Of a DNA stretch of 64,000 nt, positions 44,393 to 53,308 are shown in pieces. Origin of the DNA: Pseudophaeobacter sp. (GTDB taxonomy: Bacteria; Pseudomonadota; Alphaproteobacteria; Rhodobacterales; Rhodobacteraceae); NCBI GenBank assembly GCA_027019165.1, contig JALUXC010000025.1, positions 1-64,000 on the forward strand, given 5' to 3'. The notes beneath the pieces are model-generated. The model searched no databases, was not told the origin of the DNA, and saw only the letters and a list, made by a program, of their open reading frames with translations. Position 1 is the first letter of the stretch. Every line of letters starts with the position of its first letter. Made by a program: the position numbers and the translations under genes.

Positions 44393-45208
44393 TCAGCCCT
44401 GCACGACTGCCAGCTGATCGATCTGCGCGGTGGCGAGCCTGCCGCCATAAGCCGCCTGCAGGGTTTCGGGGGTAAAGGCCTCAGCCACTGGCCCTTCTGC
44501 TACCTTGCGGGTGTTGATCAGAAAGACGTTGTCGAAGTAATCCGCCACCGTCGCCAGATCGTGATGAACCACGACAACGGATTTTCCCGCCGCGCGCAGG
44601 GATTTCAGAACGGTGATGATGGCCTTCTCCGTGGCCGCATCTACTCCGGCAAAGGGTTCATCAAGCAAATAGAGATCCGCGTCCTGCGCCAAGGCGCGCG
44701 CGAGAAAGACGCGTTGTTGCTGCCCGCCCGACAACTGGCCGATCTGACGGTCCGCAAAATCCCCCATACCAACGCGATCCAGGCAGTCGCGCGCCACGGT
44801 GCGATGGTGCCCCCGGATGCGGCCCAAAAGGCCCAGCTCCCGGTAGAGACCCATCATCACCACGTCGATCACGCGCGTAGGGAAATCCCAGTCGATACTA
44901 GCCCGCTGCGGCACATAGGCAATCCGCGCGCGCATCGCCTCCAGCGGGCGGCCAAAGACCTGCACCCGGCCCGAAACCGGCGGCACAATGCCCAGCGCGG
45001 CCTTGAGCAGCGTCGATTTCCCGGCGCCATTGGGTCCGATGATCGCAGTCATCTTGCCCGGCTCCACTGTCATATCGACGCTGAAGACCGCAGGCTTTTC
45101 GCCGTAGGTGACCGTCAGGCCACGAATGGCCAGCGGGCTGGTATCCATTTCTTGATCTGCCGTAGTGCCTTGATTGCTGACCAGTTCGACCGTCTGCCTC
45201 ATATTCAA
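44393..45208 (-). CDS. metal ABC transporter ATP-binding protein (MntB/ZnuC family)
   Basis: A 271-residue ABC ATPase. Walker A is GPNGAGKSTLLKAALG (about 63), the signature LSGGQQQRVFLARALAQ (about 160), Walker B DLYLLDEPFAGVD, and the H-loop VVHHDLATV. The N-terminal 25 residues are extra; since the ATG at 45208 overlaps the binding-protein stop (ATGA), that start is preferred over the later MDTSPLAIRGL. It energises the two permeases downstream. Confidence 0.93.
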   Translation of the reverse strand: MNMRQTVELVSNQGTTADQEMDTSPLAIRGLTVTYGEKPAVFSVDMTVEPGKMTAIIGPNGAGKSTLLKAALGIVPPVSGRVQVFGRPLEAMRARIAYVPQRASIDWDFPTRVIDVVMMGLYRELGLLGRIRGHHRTVARDCLDRVGMGDFADRQIGQLSGGQQQRVFLARALAQDADLYLLDEPFAGVDAATEKAIITVLKSLRAAGKSVVVVHHDLATVADYFDNVFLINTRKVAEGPVAEAFTPETLQAAYGGRLATAQIDQLAVVQG

Positions 45209-46182
45209 AGCCCCGCCGACAGTTTGCCGTCCATCCCGCGCGCAGGCACATCCGCGCCCAGCGCTCCGGCGATGGTGGTGATATTGTGGTCGAGCATGCC
45301 GAGGTAGGTGCCCTCATAGGTGCCATCCGCGCCCATGGCGTCCGAGAACAGCTCTCCGCCGATCTTGACCTCATGGCCCTGCGCTGCCGCCCCTTCGATC
45401 AGGGCGCGCATGGAGCGGTCCGAGACCGAGCTTTCCACAAAAACCGCCGAAATCTGGCGCTGCACCAAGAGATCGACCAACTCGCTGATCCGGTTGAGAC
45501 CGGCCTCGGACTGCGTCGAGATGCCTTGAATGCCCAGTACCTCGAACCCGAAGTCACGGCCGAAATAGCCAAAGGCATCATGGGCGGAAATCAGAACTCG
45601 GCTGTCCGCTGGCACACGGGCAAGGGTGTCGTCTGCATAGGCCAGCAAACGGTCCAGATCGGCCATATGCGCCGTTGCATTGGCAACAAAAACATCCGCC
45701 TGGCCGGGGCGTGCCTCACTCAACACTTCGGCCACGCGGGCCACGACCTCTTTCCACAGCGCGGGGGTCATCCAGACATGCGGGTCAAATTTGTTTTCAT
45801 AATCGTCATGGGCGCGTAACAGGTCACGCGGTAGGCTTTCTGCCACGGCAACAACGGTGCGCTTGCGCGATAGATCCTGCAGGAAATCCTCCATCTGCGC
45901 TTCGAGATAAAGACCATGGTACAGCACGAGATCAGCGCGGGTCATGGCAACGATGTCTGAGCGGGTCTGTCGATAGGCGTGGGGATCGACACCCGGCCCC
46001 ATCAAGGCGCGAACCTCCACCGCGTCACCACCTACCTGACGGGCAGCATCTGCGATCATCCCAGTCGTCGCAACCACCTTGAGCGGCGCCTCTGCCAGGG
46101 CCCGCTCTGCAGATACAGCTAAGGTCAATGGAACGGCCACCATCAAGGCCAACCCGAATATGGCACGGCGCAGACGATTCAT
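45205..46182 (-). CDS. periplasmic Mn/Zn-binding protein of the metal ABC transporter (cluster A-I)
   Basis: A 325-residue cluster A-I binding protein (TroA/MntA/ZnuA family). The ATG MNRLRRAIFG follows AGGAG, and a signal peptide ends AERALAEAP. Metal ligands are in GVDPHAYRQ (about 85), KFDPHVWMTP (about 150), ISAHDAFGYF (about 212) and a late Asp/Glu (VESSVSD, about 275). It lacks the His-rich loop common in ZnuA, which favours Mn or mixed Mn/Fe/Zn. Paired FUR-family-type operators upstream also fit Mn or Zn. It heads the operon. Confidence 0.9.
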   Translation of the reverse strand: MNRLRRAIFGLALMVAVPLTLAVSAERALAEAPLKVVATTGMIADAARQVGGDAVEVRALMGPGVDPHAYRQTRSDIVAMTRADLVLYHGLYLEAQMEDFLQDLSRKRTVVAVAESLPRDLLRAHDDYENKFDPHVWMTPALWKEVVARVAEVLSEARPGQADVFVANATAHMADLDRLLAYADDTLARVPADSRVLISAHDAFGYFGRDFGFEVLGIQGISTQSEAGLNRISELVDLLVQRQISAVFVESSVSDRSMRALIEGAAAQGHEVKIGGELFSDAMGADGTYEGTYLGMLDHNITTIAGALGADVPARGMDGKLSAGL

Positions 46183-46213
46183 TCCGGATCTCCTTTGAAC
46201 ATCGGACACAGAA

Positions 46214-46263
46214 TATATGAGAACGGTTCTCAAGACTGTCAATGTAAATGCGAATTATTCGCA
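46214..46263 (-). promoter_or_regulatory. metal-operon promoter with two perfect 7-1-7 palindromes
   Basis: On the minus strand a consensus -35 TTGACA lies at 46242-46237 and the -10 is CATATA (46219-46214, 17-bp spacer) or TATATT (46217-46212). Between them sits TGAGAACGGTTCTCA (46218-46232), a perfect 7-1-7 inverted repeat. A second, TGCGAATTATTCGCA (46249-46263), lies just upstream of the -35. The 7-1-7 geometry is that of FUR-superfamily sites (Fur/Mur/Zur). The second also faces deoC, 120 bp away. Confidence 0.7.
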
Positions 46264-46383
46264 ACAAAGGGACATTTTTGTCCAAAAGGTCAAATTTACT
46301 GCGCGGAAAGCAGGCACTTCGCTTGCCAAGATGCTGCACCCGTGCGACTTTCGCGCAAACCTGTGATGAGGAAACCCCCGACA

Positions 46384-47397
46384 ATGGAAAGCCACGTCTT
46401 AGAGACCACTGCGCAGGGCACCGCCACGGGCAATGCGCAACTGCCGCAAGTCAGCGAGCCCCGCAATCCCGGCATGGAACTGGACCTCGATTGGGCGCTG
46501 GGACTGCAGGCCAATACCTCAGCCATCGAACGGCGCTGCGCGAGCCTGCCCGGACGGCGCAGCGTCAAGAAAGACTATCAGGCCGCATGGCTTTTGAAGG
46601 CAATCACCTGTATCGACCTGACCACGCTGTCGGGCGATGACACCGCCGGGCGCGTGCGCCGCCTCTGTGCCAAAGCGCGCCAACCGGTGCGGGCGGATAT
46701 TTTGCAGGCGCTTGGCACACCTGACATCAGCACCGGCGCGGTCTGCGTCTATCACGACATGATCGCCCCGGCGGTCGCGGCACTCAAAGGTACCGGCATT
46801 CCCGTCGCGGCGGTCTCCACCGGGTTTCCGGCAGGCCTGTCGCCCTTCCATCTGCGCATCGCCGAGATCGAGGAAAGCGTCAAGGCGGGCGCCCATGAGA
46901 TCGATATCGTAATCTCGCGCCGCCACGTGCTGAGCGGCAACTGGCAGGCGCTATATGATGAGATGAAAGCCTTCCGCGCAGCCTGCGGCGAAGCCCATGT
47001 GAAGGCGATCCTCGCCACCGGAGAGCTAGGCAGCTTGCGCAACGTGGCACGCGCCTCGATGATCTGCATGATGGCAGGGGCCGATTTCATCAAAACCTCC
47101 ACCGGCAAGGAAAGCGTCAATGCCACCCTGCCCGTCTCACTCGTGATGATCCGCGCCATCCGCGACTATCATGAGCGCACCGGCTACCGCGTCGGCTACA
47201 AGCCCGCCGGGGGGATTTCCAAGGCCAAGGATGCGCTGGTCTACCTCAGCCTGATGAAGGAAGAGCTGGGCGACCGCTGGTTGCAGCCCGACCTGTTCCG
47301 CTTTGGCGCCTCTTCCCTGCTGGGCGATATTGAACGCCAGCTCGAACACCATGTCACCGGCGCCTATTCCGCCGGCTACCGCCACGCGATGGCCTGA
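46384..47397 (+). CDS. deoC: deoxyribose-phosphate aldolase
   Basis: A 337-residue class I aldolase that cleaves 2-deoxyribose 5-phosphate to acetaldehyde and glyceraldehyde 3-phosphate. The TIM-barrel core shows VAAVSTGFPAG, the Schiff-base Lys in FIKTSTGKES (about 236) and GYKPAGGISKAKD (second catalytic Lys, about 272). It is longer than E. coli DeoC (259) because of an N-terminal extension of about 60 residues, as in the eukaryotic-like branch. The ATG at MESHVLETT is preferred over the open frame reaching to 46195. It is 11 bp before the ALDH gene. Confidence 0.94.
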   Translation: MESHVLETTAQGTATGNAQLPQVSEPRNPGMELDLDWALGLQANTSAIERRCASLPGRRSVKKDYQAAWLLKAITCIDLTTLSGDDTAGRVRRLCAKARQPVRADILQALGTPDISTGAVCVYHDMIAPAVAALKGTGIPVAAVSTGFPAGLSPFHLRIAEIEESVKAGAHEIDIVISRRHVLSGNWQALYDEMKAFRAACGEAHVKAILATGELGSLRNVARASMICMMAGADFIKTSTGKESVNATLPVSLVMIRAIRDYHERTGYRVGYKPAGGISKAKDALVYLSLMKEELGDRWLQPDLFRFGASSLLGDIERQLEHHVTGAYSAGYRHAMA

Positions 47398-47408
47398 GGA
47401 GTGCGCAT

Positions 47409-49745
47409 ATGTCCATCAAAGAGATCTTTGACACCATGAGCTATGGTCCCGCCCCCGAAAGCGCTGCCGAAGCGCTTGCCTGGCTGGTCGATCAGGGCGA
47501 CCGCTTTGGCCATTTCATCAATGGCGCCTTCACCGCGCCGGGCGATGGCTTCAACAGCCAGAACCCCGCCACCGGAGAGGTGCTGGCGACCCTGACCCAA
47601 GCCAGCCAGGCCGATGTGGATGCCGCCGTCGCCGCCGCCCGCAGCGCTCAGCCCAAGTGGGAGAAGCTGGGCGGGCCGGGCCGGGCGACATACCTATATG
47701 CCATCGCGCGCCTCTTGCAGAAACACAGCCGACTGTTCGCGGTGCTTGAAACCATGGATAACGGCAAGCCGATCCGCGAAAGCCGTGACATCGATATCCC
47801 GCTGGCGCAGCGGCATTTCTACTATCACGCGGGCATGGCCCAGCTGATGGAAAGCGAGCTGCCTGACCGCGCCGCATTGGGTGTGTGCGGGCAGATCATC
47901 CCGTGGAACTTCCCGCTGCTGATGCTGGCATGGAAAGTCGCGCCCGCCATTGCCATGGGCAACACCGTGGTCTTGAAACCGGCGGAATATACCTCGCTCA
48001 CCGCGCTTTTGTTTGCCGACATCTGCCGTCAGGCGGGCCTGCCCAAGGGCGTTGTGAACATCGTCACCGGCGATGGCGCCGTGGGTGAGATGATCGTAAA
48101 GGCCGATGTCGACAAGATCGCCTTTACCGGCTCGACCGCCGTGGGTCGCCGCATCCGCGAGGCGACCGCAGGCAGCGGCAAGGCGCTGACGCTGGAGCTG
48201 GGCGGCAAGTCTCCTTACATCGTCTTTGATGATGCCGACATCGACTCAGCCGTCGAAGGGCTGGTGGATGCGATCTGGTTCAACCAGGGTCAGGTCTGTT
48301 GCGCCGGTTCGCGCCTTCTGGTGCAGGAGGGCATTGCAGACCGCTTCCACGCCAAACTGCGCGCGCGCATGGACAAGCTGCGCATTGGCGATCCCCTGGA
48401 CAAATGCATCGACGTGGGCGCCGTGGTTGATCCGGTGCAGCTGAAGACCATAACCGATATGGTCGCCTCCAATGACGCGGGCGAGACCTATCAGGCCAAG
48501 GGGAACCTCCCCGGGGAAGGCTGCTTCTATCCCCCCACCCTGATCGAGGGGCTGACCCCCGCCGACCGGCTGATGCAGGAAGAGATCTTTGGCCCAGTGC
48601 TGGTGTCCTGCACCTTCCGCACTCCGGCCGAGGCGGTGGAGCTGGCCAACAACACCCGCTATGGCCTTGCCGCGAGTGTCTGGAGCGAGAATGTGAACCT
48701 TGCCCTCGATATCGCGCCGAAACTGGCCTGCGGCGTGGTCTGGGTGAATGGCACCAATATGTTCGACGCGGCGGCAGGCTTTGGCGGGGTGCGCGAAAGC
48801 GGCTTTGGCCGCGAAGGCGGCTGGGAAGGGCTGTCGGCCTATACCAAACCGAAAGGCAAACCCAAGGCGCTGGCCAAAGTCGACGGTTTCACCGGTCAGG
48901 GCAGCAGCACAGATCCCATCGACCGCACCGCCAAGATGTATATCGGCGGCAAGCAGGCCCGCCCCGACAGCGGCTATTCCCGCGCGGTCTGTGACAAGTC
49001 CGGCAATATCCTGGGCCATGTGGGCATGGGCAGTCGCAAGGACGTGCGCAACGCGGTGGAGGCCGCAGCAGGCGCCAAGGGATGGGCCAAGACCAGCGGC
49101 CACCTGCGCGCGCAGATCCTTTACTACATCGGCGAGAACCTCTCGGCGCGGGCGGATGAGTTTGCCGAGCGCATCGACCAGATGACCGGGCGCAAATCGG
49201 GCGCAAAGGAAGTCGAGACCTCCATCCAACGCCTGTTCACCGCCGCGGCCTGGGCCGACAAATACGACGGGCAAGTGCATGGGGTTCCGATCCGGGGCGT
49301 CGCCTTGGCAATGAAGGAACCCGTCGGCGTGATCGGTGCGCTTTGCGCGGATGAGGCGCCGCTGCTCGGGCTGGTTTCCGTGATGGCGCCCGCCATTGCC
49401 ATGGGCAACCGGGTGGTGCTGGCAGCGTCAGAGCCCTTCCCGCTGGCGGCGACCGATTTCTATCAGGTGCTCGATACTTCGGATGTGCCCGCAGGCGTCG
49501 TCAACATCCTGACTGGCTCCCACGCCGATCTGGCCGGGCCGCTGGCGTCGCATATGAATGTGGATGCGGTCTGGAGCTTTTCCTCGAGCGATCTGTCGGC
49601 AGAGATCGAAAAGGCCTCAGCCAGCAATCTCAAGCGGACTTGGGTAAACAATGGCATGGCAATGGACTGGCATGCCGATCACAGCCGCCGGTTCCTGGAA
49701 GCCGCGACGGAAATCAAGAATATCTGGGTGCCCTACGGCGAATAA
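47409..49745 (+). CDS. double-domain aldehyde dehydrogenase, ALDH16 type
   Basis: A 778-residue protein with two ALDH modules. The first (about 20-490) is complete: PWNFPLLMLAWKVAPA, the Glu in LTLELGGKSP (about 263), catalytic Cys in FNQGQVCCAGSRLLV (about 297) and GFGREGGWEG. The second (about 515-778) is a shortened copy that keeps a cofactor-domain-like region (KEPVGVIGALCADEAPLL, AIAMGNRVVLAASEP) but has no catalytic-Cys segment. This layout is that of ALDH16. Coupled to deoC, it may oxidise the acetaldehyde (or another aldehyde) released from deoxyribose. Confidence 0.93.
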   Translation: MSIKEIFDTMSYGPAPESAAEALAWLVDQGDRFGHFINGAFTAPGDGFNSQNPATGEVLATLTQASQADVDAAVAAARSAQPKWEKLGGPGRATYLYAIARLLQKHSRLFAVLETMDNGKPIRESRDIDIPLAQRHFYYHAGMAQLMESELPDRAALGVCGQIIPWNFPLLMLAWKVAPAIAMGNTVVLKPAEYTSLTALLFADICRQAGLPKGVVNIVTGDGAVGEMIVKADVDKIAFTGSTAVGRRIREATAGSGKALTLELGGKSPYIVFDDADIDSAVEGLVDAIWFNQGQVCCAGSRLLVQEGIADRFHAKLRARMDKLRIGDPLDKCIDVGAVVDPVQLKTITDMVASNDAGETYQAKGNLPGEGCFYPPTLIEGLTPADRLMQEEIFGPVLVSCTFRTPAEAVELANNTRYGLAASVWSENVNLALDIAPKLACGVVWVNGTNMFDAAAGFGGVRESGFGREGGWEGLSAYTKPKGKPKALAKVDGFTGQGSSTDPIDRTAKMYIGGKQARPDSGYSRAVCDKSGNILGHVGMGSRKDVRNAVEAAAGAKGWAKTSGHLRAQILYYIGENLSARADEFAERIDQMTGRKSGAKEVETSIQRLFTAAAWADKYDGQVHGVPIRGVALAMKEPVGVIGALCADEAPLLGLVSVMAPAIAMGNRVVLAASEPFPLAATDFYQVLDTSDVPAGVVNILTGSHADLAGPLASHMNVDAVWSFSSSDLSAEIEKASASNLKRTWVNNGMAMDWHADHSRRFLEAATEIKNIWVPYGE

Positions 49746-49768
49746 CAGAATGCGCCCAAACAAATCGA

Positions 49769-49806
49769 AACGGGCCGGAGAACTCTCTCCGGCCCGTTGT
49801 TATTTC
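49769..49806. terminator. terminator between the ALDH16-type gene and the M16 cluster
   Basis: AACGGGCCGGAGA pairs exactly with TCTCCGGCCCGTT around ACTC, followed by GTTATTT on the plus strand. It lies between convergent genes and can serve both. Confidence 0.9.
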
Positions 49807-49822
49807 AGCTATGTGGCCGAAT

Positions 49823-51154
49823 TCAGCCGCCGGTTTTCAAACCTTCCGGCCGCCCCACGACCACAAAATGCAGGTTCTCGGGCAGCAGCACTTCAGAGGC
49901 CACCTGCTTGATATCTTCCAGCGTCACCGCATTGACCTTGTCGTTTCGGGTTTCGACGTAATCGATCGGCAGGCCATCCATCTGCATGCCCACCAGGATC
50001 GAGGCAATACGCCCGTTTCCGTCAAAGCGCAGCGGATAGGCGCCGGTCAGATAGGTCTTGGCGTCCTGCAATTCCTTTTCGGTGACCCCCTCGGTGGCCA
50101 TCCGGGTCCATTCGGCGCGCACCACCTCAACCGCTTCGGCCATCTTGCCATTGGCAGAGGCAAAGGAGCCCATGTAGACCGCGCCCAGATCACGCGGCAC
50201 AAGGTAGGAATAGACCCCATAGGTCAGACCTCGCTTTTCACGAACTTCGGTCATCAGGCGGCTTTCGAACGAACCGCCCCCAAGAATCTGGTTCATGATA
50301 TAGGCCGCGAAAAACCGGGGATCATCCATATCAATGCCGACATGACCAAAAAGCGCGACCGACTGCGGCGTGTCGAAATCAATGACCGTGGTGCCACCTG
50401 AAATCGTAACCTTAGCCGGTTGGGGCTGTGGCGCGCCGGTTTCGGAAAGATCGCCAAGCAGCCGGTCCATCAGGGCGCCAAGCTCTTCTTCGGTAATATC
50501 CCCAACCGCAGAAACATACAGGCGATCACGGGCAAACACAGCCGCATGGGCATCGAACATGTCCTGCCGCGTCAGCGCAGAAACCGTTTCGATCGTCCCG
50601 GTCCCATCGCTGCCATAGGGGTGATCGCCAAAGGCCATCCGAGAAAAGGCACGGCCAGCGATGCTGTCGGGGTCCTTCTCATCAGAGCGTAGCCCGGACA
50701 GGACCTTCGCACGCACCCGATCAAGTGCATCCTGATCAAAACGCGGTTCAAGCAGAGTCTGCCGAAGCAGCGCAACCGCGGCATCGCGGTTCTCGGTCAG
50801 GAAGCGTGCCGAGACAGACAGGGCCTCCTTGTCTGCATCATATGAAAAACTGGCCGCCAGATTCTCCAACGCCTTTGTGTAGTCCTGCGCCCTCATGTCG
50901 CCAGAGCCTTCCTCAAGAAGACCTGTCATCAGATTGATTGCCCCTCGTTTTTCAGGCGCATCCAGCGAGGTCCCGCCCCGAAACCGCAGCTCGAGCGCGG
51001 CAAAGGGGATCGAGTGATCCTCTACCAACCAAGCCGTGAGCCCGCCTGGAGAGGTGACTTCCTTGATATTGATTTCGGCCGCAGCAGGCAGCACCCAAAG
51101 CACGAAGGAAACACAGGCGAAAAACCCCGCGCGAAGCTTGATCAAGACAGTCAT
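49823..51154 (-). CDS. M16 family peptidase-like protein, non-catalytic partner
   Basis: A 443-residue exported (signal peptide ending LPAAAEI) insulinase/processing-peptidase-like protein. In place of the zinc motif HxxEH it reads NLMTGLLEEGS (about residue 74), so it lacks the metal site but keeps the two M16 half-domains and ELGALMDRLLGDL linker. RGGTSLDAPEKRG is the conserved approach. Its ATG overlaps the stop of the catalytic M16 gene (4 bp), so the two are made as a pair, like PMPalpha/beta. Confidence 0.93.
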   Translation of the reverse strand: MTVLIKLRAGFFACVSFVLWVLPAAAEINIKEVTSPGGLTAWLVEDHSIPFAALELRFRGGTSLDAPEKRGAINLMTGLLEEGSGDMRAQDYTKALENLAASFSYDADKEALSVSARFLTENRDAAVALLRQTLLEPRFDQDALDRVRAKVLSGLRSDEKDPDSIAGRAFSRMAFGDHPYGSDGTGTIETVSALTRQDMFDAHAAVFARDRLYVSAVGDITEEELGALMDRLLGDLSETGAPQPQPAKVTISGGTTVIDFDTPQSVALFGHVGIDMDDPRFFAAYIMNQILGGGSFESRLMTEVREKRGLTYGVYSYLVPRDLGAVYMGSFASANGKMAEAVEVVRAEWTRMATEGVTEKELQDAKTYLTGAYPLRFDGNGRIASILVGMQMDGLPIDYVETRNDKVNAVTLEDIKQVASEVLLPENLHFVVVGRPEGLKTGG

Positions 51155-52503
51155 TGAGTGACCTCCTCTGGGCGCATCATCCAGCCGGTAACCGATGCTT
51201 CGGGCTGCAGGAATTCTCGTGCTGCGGCAAGGATCTCATCAGCAGTCACCGATTGCAGGATCTTCGGCCAGTCCTGCACATCCTGAACCGTCAGACCCGA
51301 AGTCAGAGCGCGGCCATAGCGGTTTGCGATCCCGTCCACATTGTCGCGGGCATAGATTTCAGAGGCCCGCAACTGCAGCTTGATACGCTCCAATTGCTCT
51401 TCATCGACACCCTCCTGCAAGAACTTGCGGAAGGTGGCATCCAGCGCATCTTCCGCCTCCTGCAGGGAAACGCCTTGGGCAGGAACGATCAGGAAGGTGA
51501 AATTCGTCTTGTCCAAAGATACGCCAGAATAAAAGGCTCCGGTGTAGACCGCCTTTTGCTGATCAAACTGCAAAGCATTGGCAAGGTAGGAGGTGTTTCC
51601 ACCCCCCAGAAGCTCGGACAGAAGATAAAGCGCCGCTGCGGTTTCCTGCGCGCCGCTGTCGCGTTCCGGCACAAGGTAGGATCGCTGGACATAGGGCTGC
51701 GCCACACGGGGGTCGCGATAGGTCATGCGCCGAGCAGCCGTTTGCGGCGGATCTTGACTGCGAAAACGTTCGGGCAAATCGGGGTTGGCCGGGATCGCGC
51801 CGTAGTATTTCTCCGCAAGGGAGCGCACTTCATCGGGCGTCACATCACCCGAGACAACCAGAATTGCATTATTGGGCGCATAGTAGGTCTTGTAGAACGA
51901 CAACGCGTCCTCTCGATCCAAGGTTTCCATCTCGTGCCGCCATCCAATCACTGGCTGGCCATAGCGATGGTTGAGGAATTGCGCCGCTCGCAATTGTTCC
52001 CGAAACAGGGCGCGCGGGTCATTGTCGGTGCGCTGGTTGCGCTCTTCGAGGATCACTTCGCGCTCAGTCGCGATTTCCTCTTCGCTGAGACGGATGTTGA
52101 CCATGCGGTCACTTTCCATCTTCATCATCAGCTCCAGCCGATCCGCCGCGATACGCTGGAAATAGGCCGTGTAGTCGTAGCTGGTAAAAGCATTGTCCCG
52201 CCCGCCGTTGGCCGCAACGGTCGCCGAAAGTTCACCGGGAGCCAATGTGTCTGTTCCCTTGAACAGAAGATGTTCAAGGAAATGCGCGACACCAGATTGA
52301 CCGGGTGGTTCATCTGCAGATCCGGCGCGGTACCACACCATGTGCTGAACAACAGGCGCACGGTGATCTTCGATCACCACGACGTCCATGCCATTGTCCA
52401 AGGTGAAGGCCGTAACCATGTCATCGGCTTCCTGCTGAGCGTGCAAGGGCGCCGCCAACACCGCGGTCAGGGCAATGACACTCAAAACAATCCGTCGGAT
52501 CAT
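51151..52503 (-). CDS. M16 family zinc metallopeptidase, catalytic partner
   Basis: A 450-residue exported peptidase with a Sec signal (APLHAQQ end) and the zinc motif HFLEH (residues 74-78), completed by the downstream Glu in ATEREVILEERNQRTD (about 152). A C-terminal half-domain with RSYLVPERD follows. The ATG MIRRIVLSVI follows GGAGGA; longer forms upstream lack support. It should act on peptides or unfolded proteins in the periplasm with the adjacent non-catalytic subunit. Confidence 0.95.
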   Translation of the reverse strand: MIRRIVLSVIALTAVLAAPLHAQQEADDMVTAFTLDNGMDVVVIEDHRAPVVQHMVWYRAGSADEPPGQSGVAHFLEHLLFKGTDTLAPGELSATVAANGGRDNAFTSYDYTAYFQRIAADRLELMMKMESDRMVNIRLSEEEIATEREVILEERNQRTDNDPRALFREQLRAAQFLNHRYGQPVIGWRHEMETLDREDALSFYKTYYAPNNAILVVSGDVTPDEVRSLAEKYYGAIPANPDLPERFRSQDPPQTAARRMTYRDPRVAQPYVQRSYLVPERDSGAQETAAALYLLSELLGGGNTSYLANALQFDQQKAVYTGAFYSGVSLDKTNFTFLIVPAQGVSLQEAEDALDATFRKFLQEGVDEEQLERIKLQLRASEIYARDNVDGIANRYGRALTSGLTVQDVQDWPKILQSVTADEILAAAREFLQPEASVTGWMMRPEEVTQ

Positions 52504-52732
52504 GCGGCATCCTCCAATGTTATCGGCCGATGAAAAGCCTTCGCGGTCCATCCTGCCTCGCGCTGCTGATCTGGTTGGAAACCGCGTCACAAATGCGCAC
52601 AGGCGCCCCACATATTGGGAGCAACATGGTTAACGGGAACCTAAGCCGAAGCAGCAAAGGTACAAGTCTTGCAAACGATATTGTGAAAACCGCCATCGGA
52701 TCGAAAGCAGCACAACACGAAAAGCAGAGCCC

Positions 52733-53254
52733 TTACTCTCCGCTTGCGGGCGGGGCCGACGGGGTTGCGACCCCGGCACGACGGAACTGCTCATTCGCCG
52801 CGAAGGGATCAAGCGTCTGCTTGGCGTAAATCTGCTCGTAGCGATCGACAGGGAACAGTTTGATCCGGCCCGTGATCCGTTTGCGCTTGAGGAATTTTGC
52901 GTCTTCTTCGGCCAGCTCCTGCCGGACAGAGGGCGATACGCCATAGCGGCTGGAGGCAGAGACCAGCGCCAGATCCGAACTTGGCACGCCCTGCCCCGGC
53001 ACCAGTGCGGAGGCCTTGCCGCCCAGCGCAGCCACGGCATCGGCTTGCGGCGTTGCATCGGTGATATTGGTCCCACCCGGCGTCGGGGTCGGCAGGCTGG
53101 AATAATCCGACGGCTCAGTCAGCGGCTTGCTTGGCAGAACTAGGAATTCATCCGGGCCGGTGCCGGTCTTGCGAATATCACGCAGCCCCTTTTGCGAGCA
53201 GCCCGCAACAGCCACCGCACCCATCAGAACGATCATGCCAATAGGGATCCGCAT
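52733..53254 (-). CDS. DUF3035 lipoprotein (candidate BamF-like outer-membrane assembly subunit)
   Basis: A 173-residue lipoprotein: signal peptide with lipobox VAGC (Cys 19), then DUF3035 features (DEFLVLPSKPLTEP, RYGVSPSVRQELAEED, DPFAANEQFRRAG). The family has been linked to BamF, an alphaproteobacterial accessory lipoprotein of the beta-barrel assembly machine; the link is from memory of the family name and not shown here. It is directly downstream of lspA, whose product would process its signal peptide. About 230 bp separate it from the M16 gene. Confidence 0.85.
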   Translation of the reverse strand: MRIPIGMIVLMGAVAVAGCSQKGLRDIRKTGTGPDEFLVLPSKPLTEPSDYSSLPTPTPGGTNITDATPQADAVAALGGKASALVPGQGVPSSDLALVSASSRYGVSPSVRQELAEEDAKFLKRKRITGRIKLFPVDRYEQIYAKQTLDPFAANEQFRRAGVATPSAPPASGE

Positions 53255-53308
53255 TCCCAGATACTCCCGCCAGTTTCCCGGCTCTTCTACCGCACTTTCA
53301 GACCAAGG

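Noticed and set aside
46195-46383. N-terminal extension of deoC into the promoter region
   Set aside because: It overlaps the metal-type operators and the divergent promoter, and the sequence is not protein-like.
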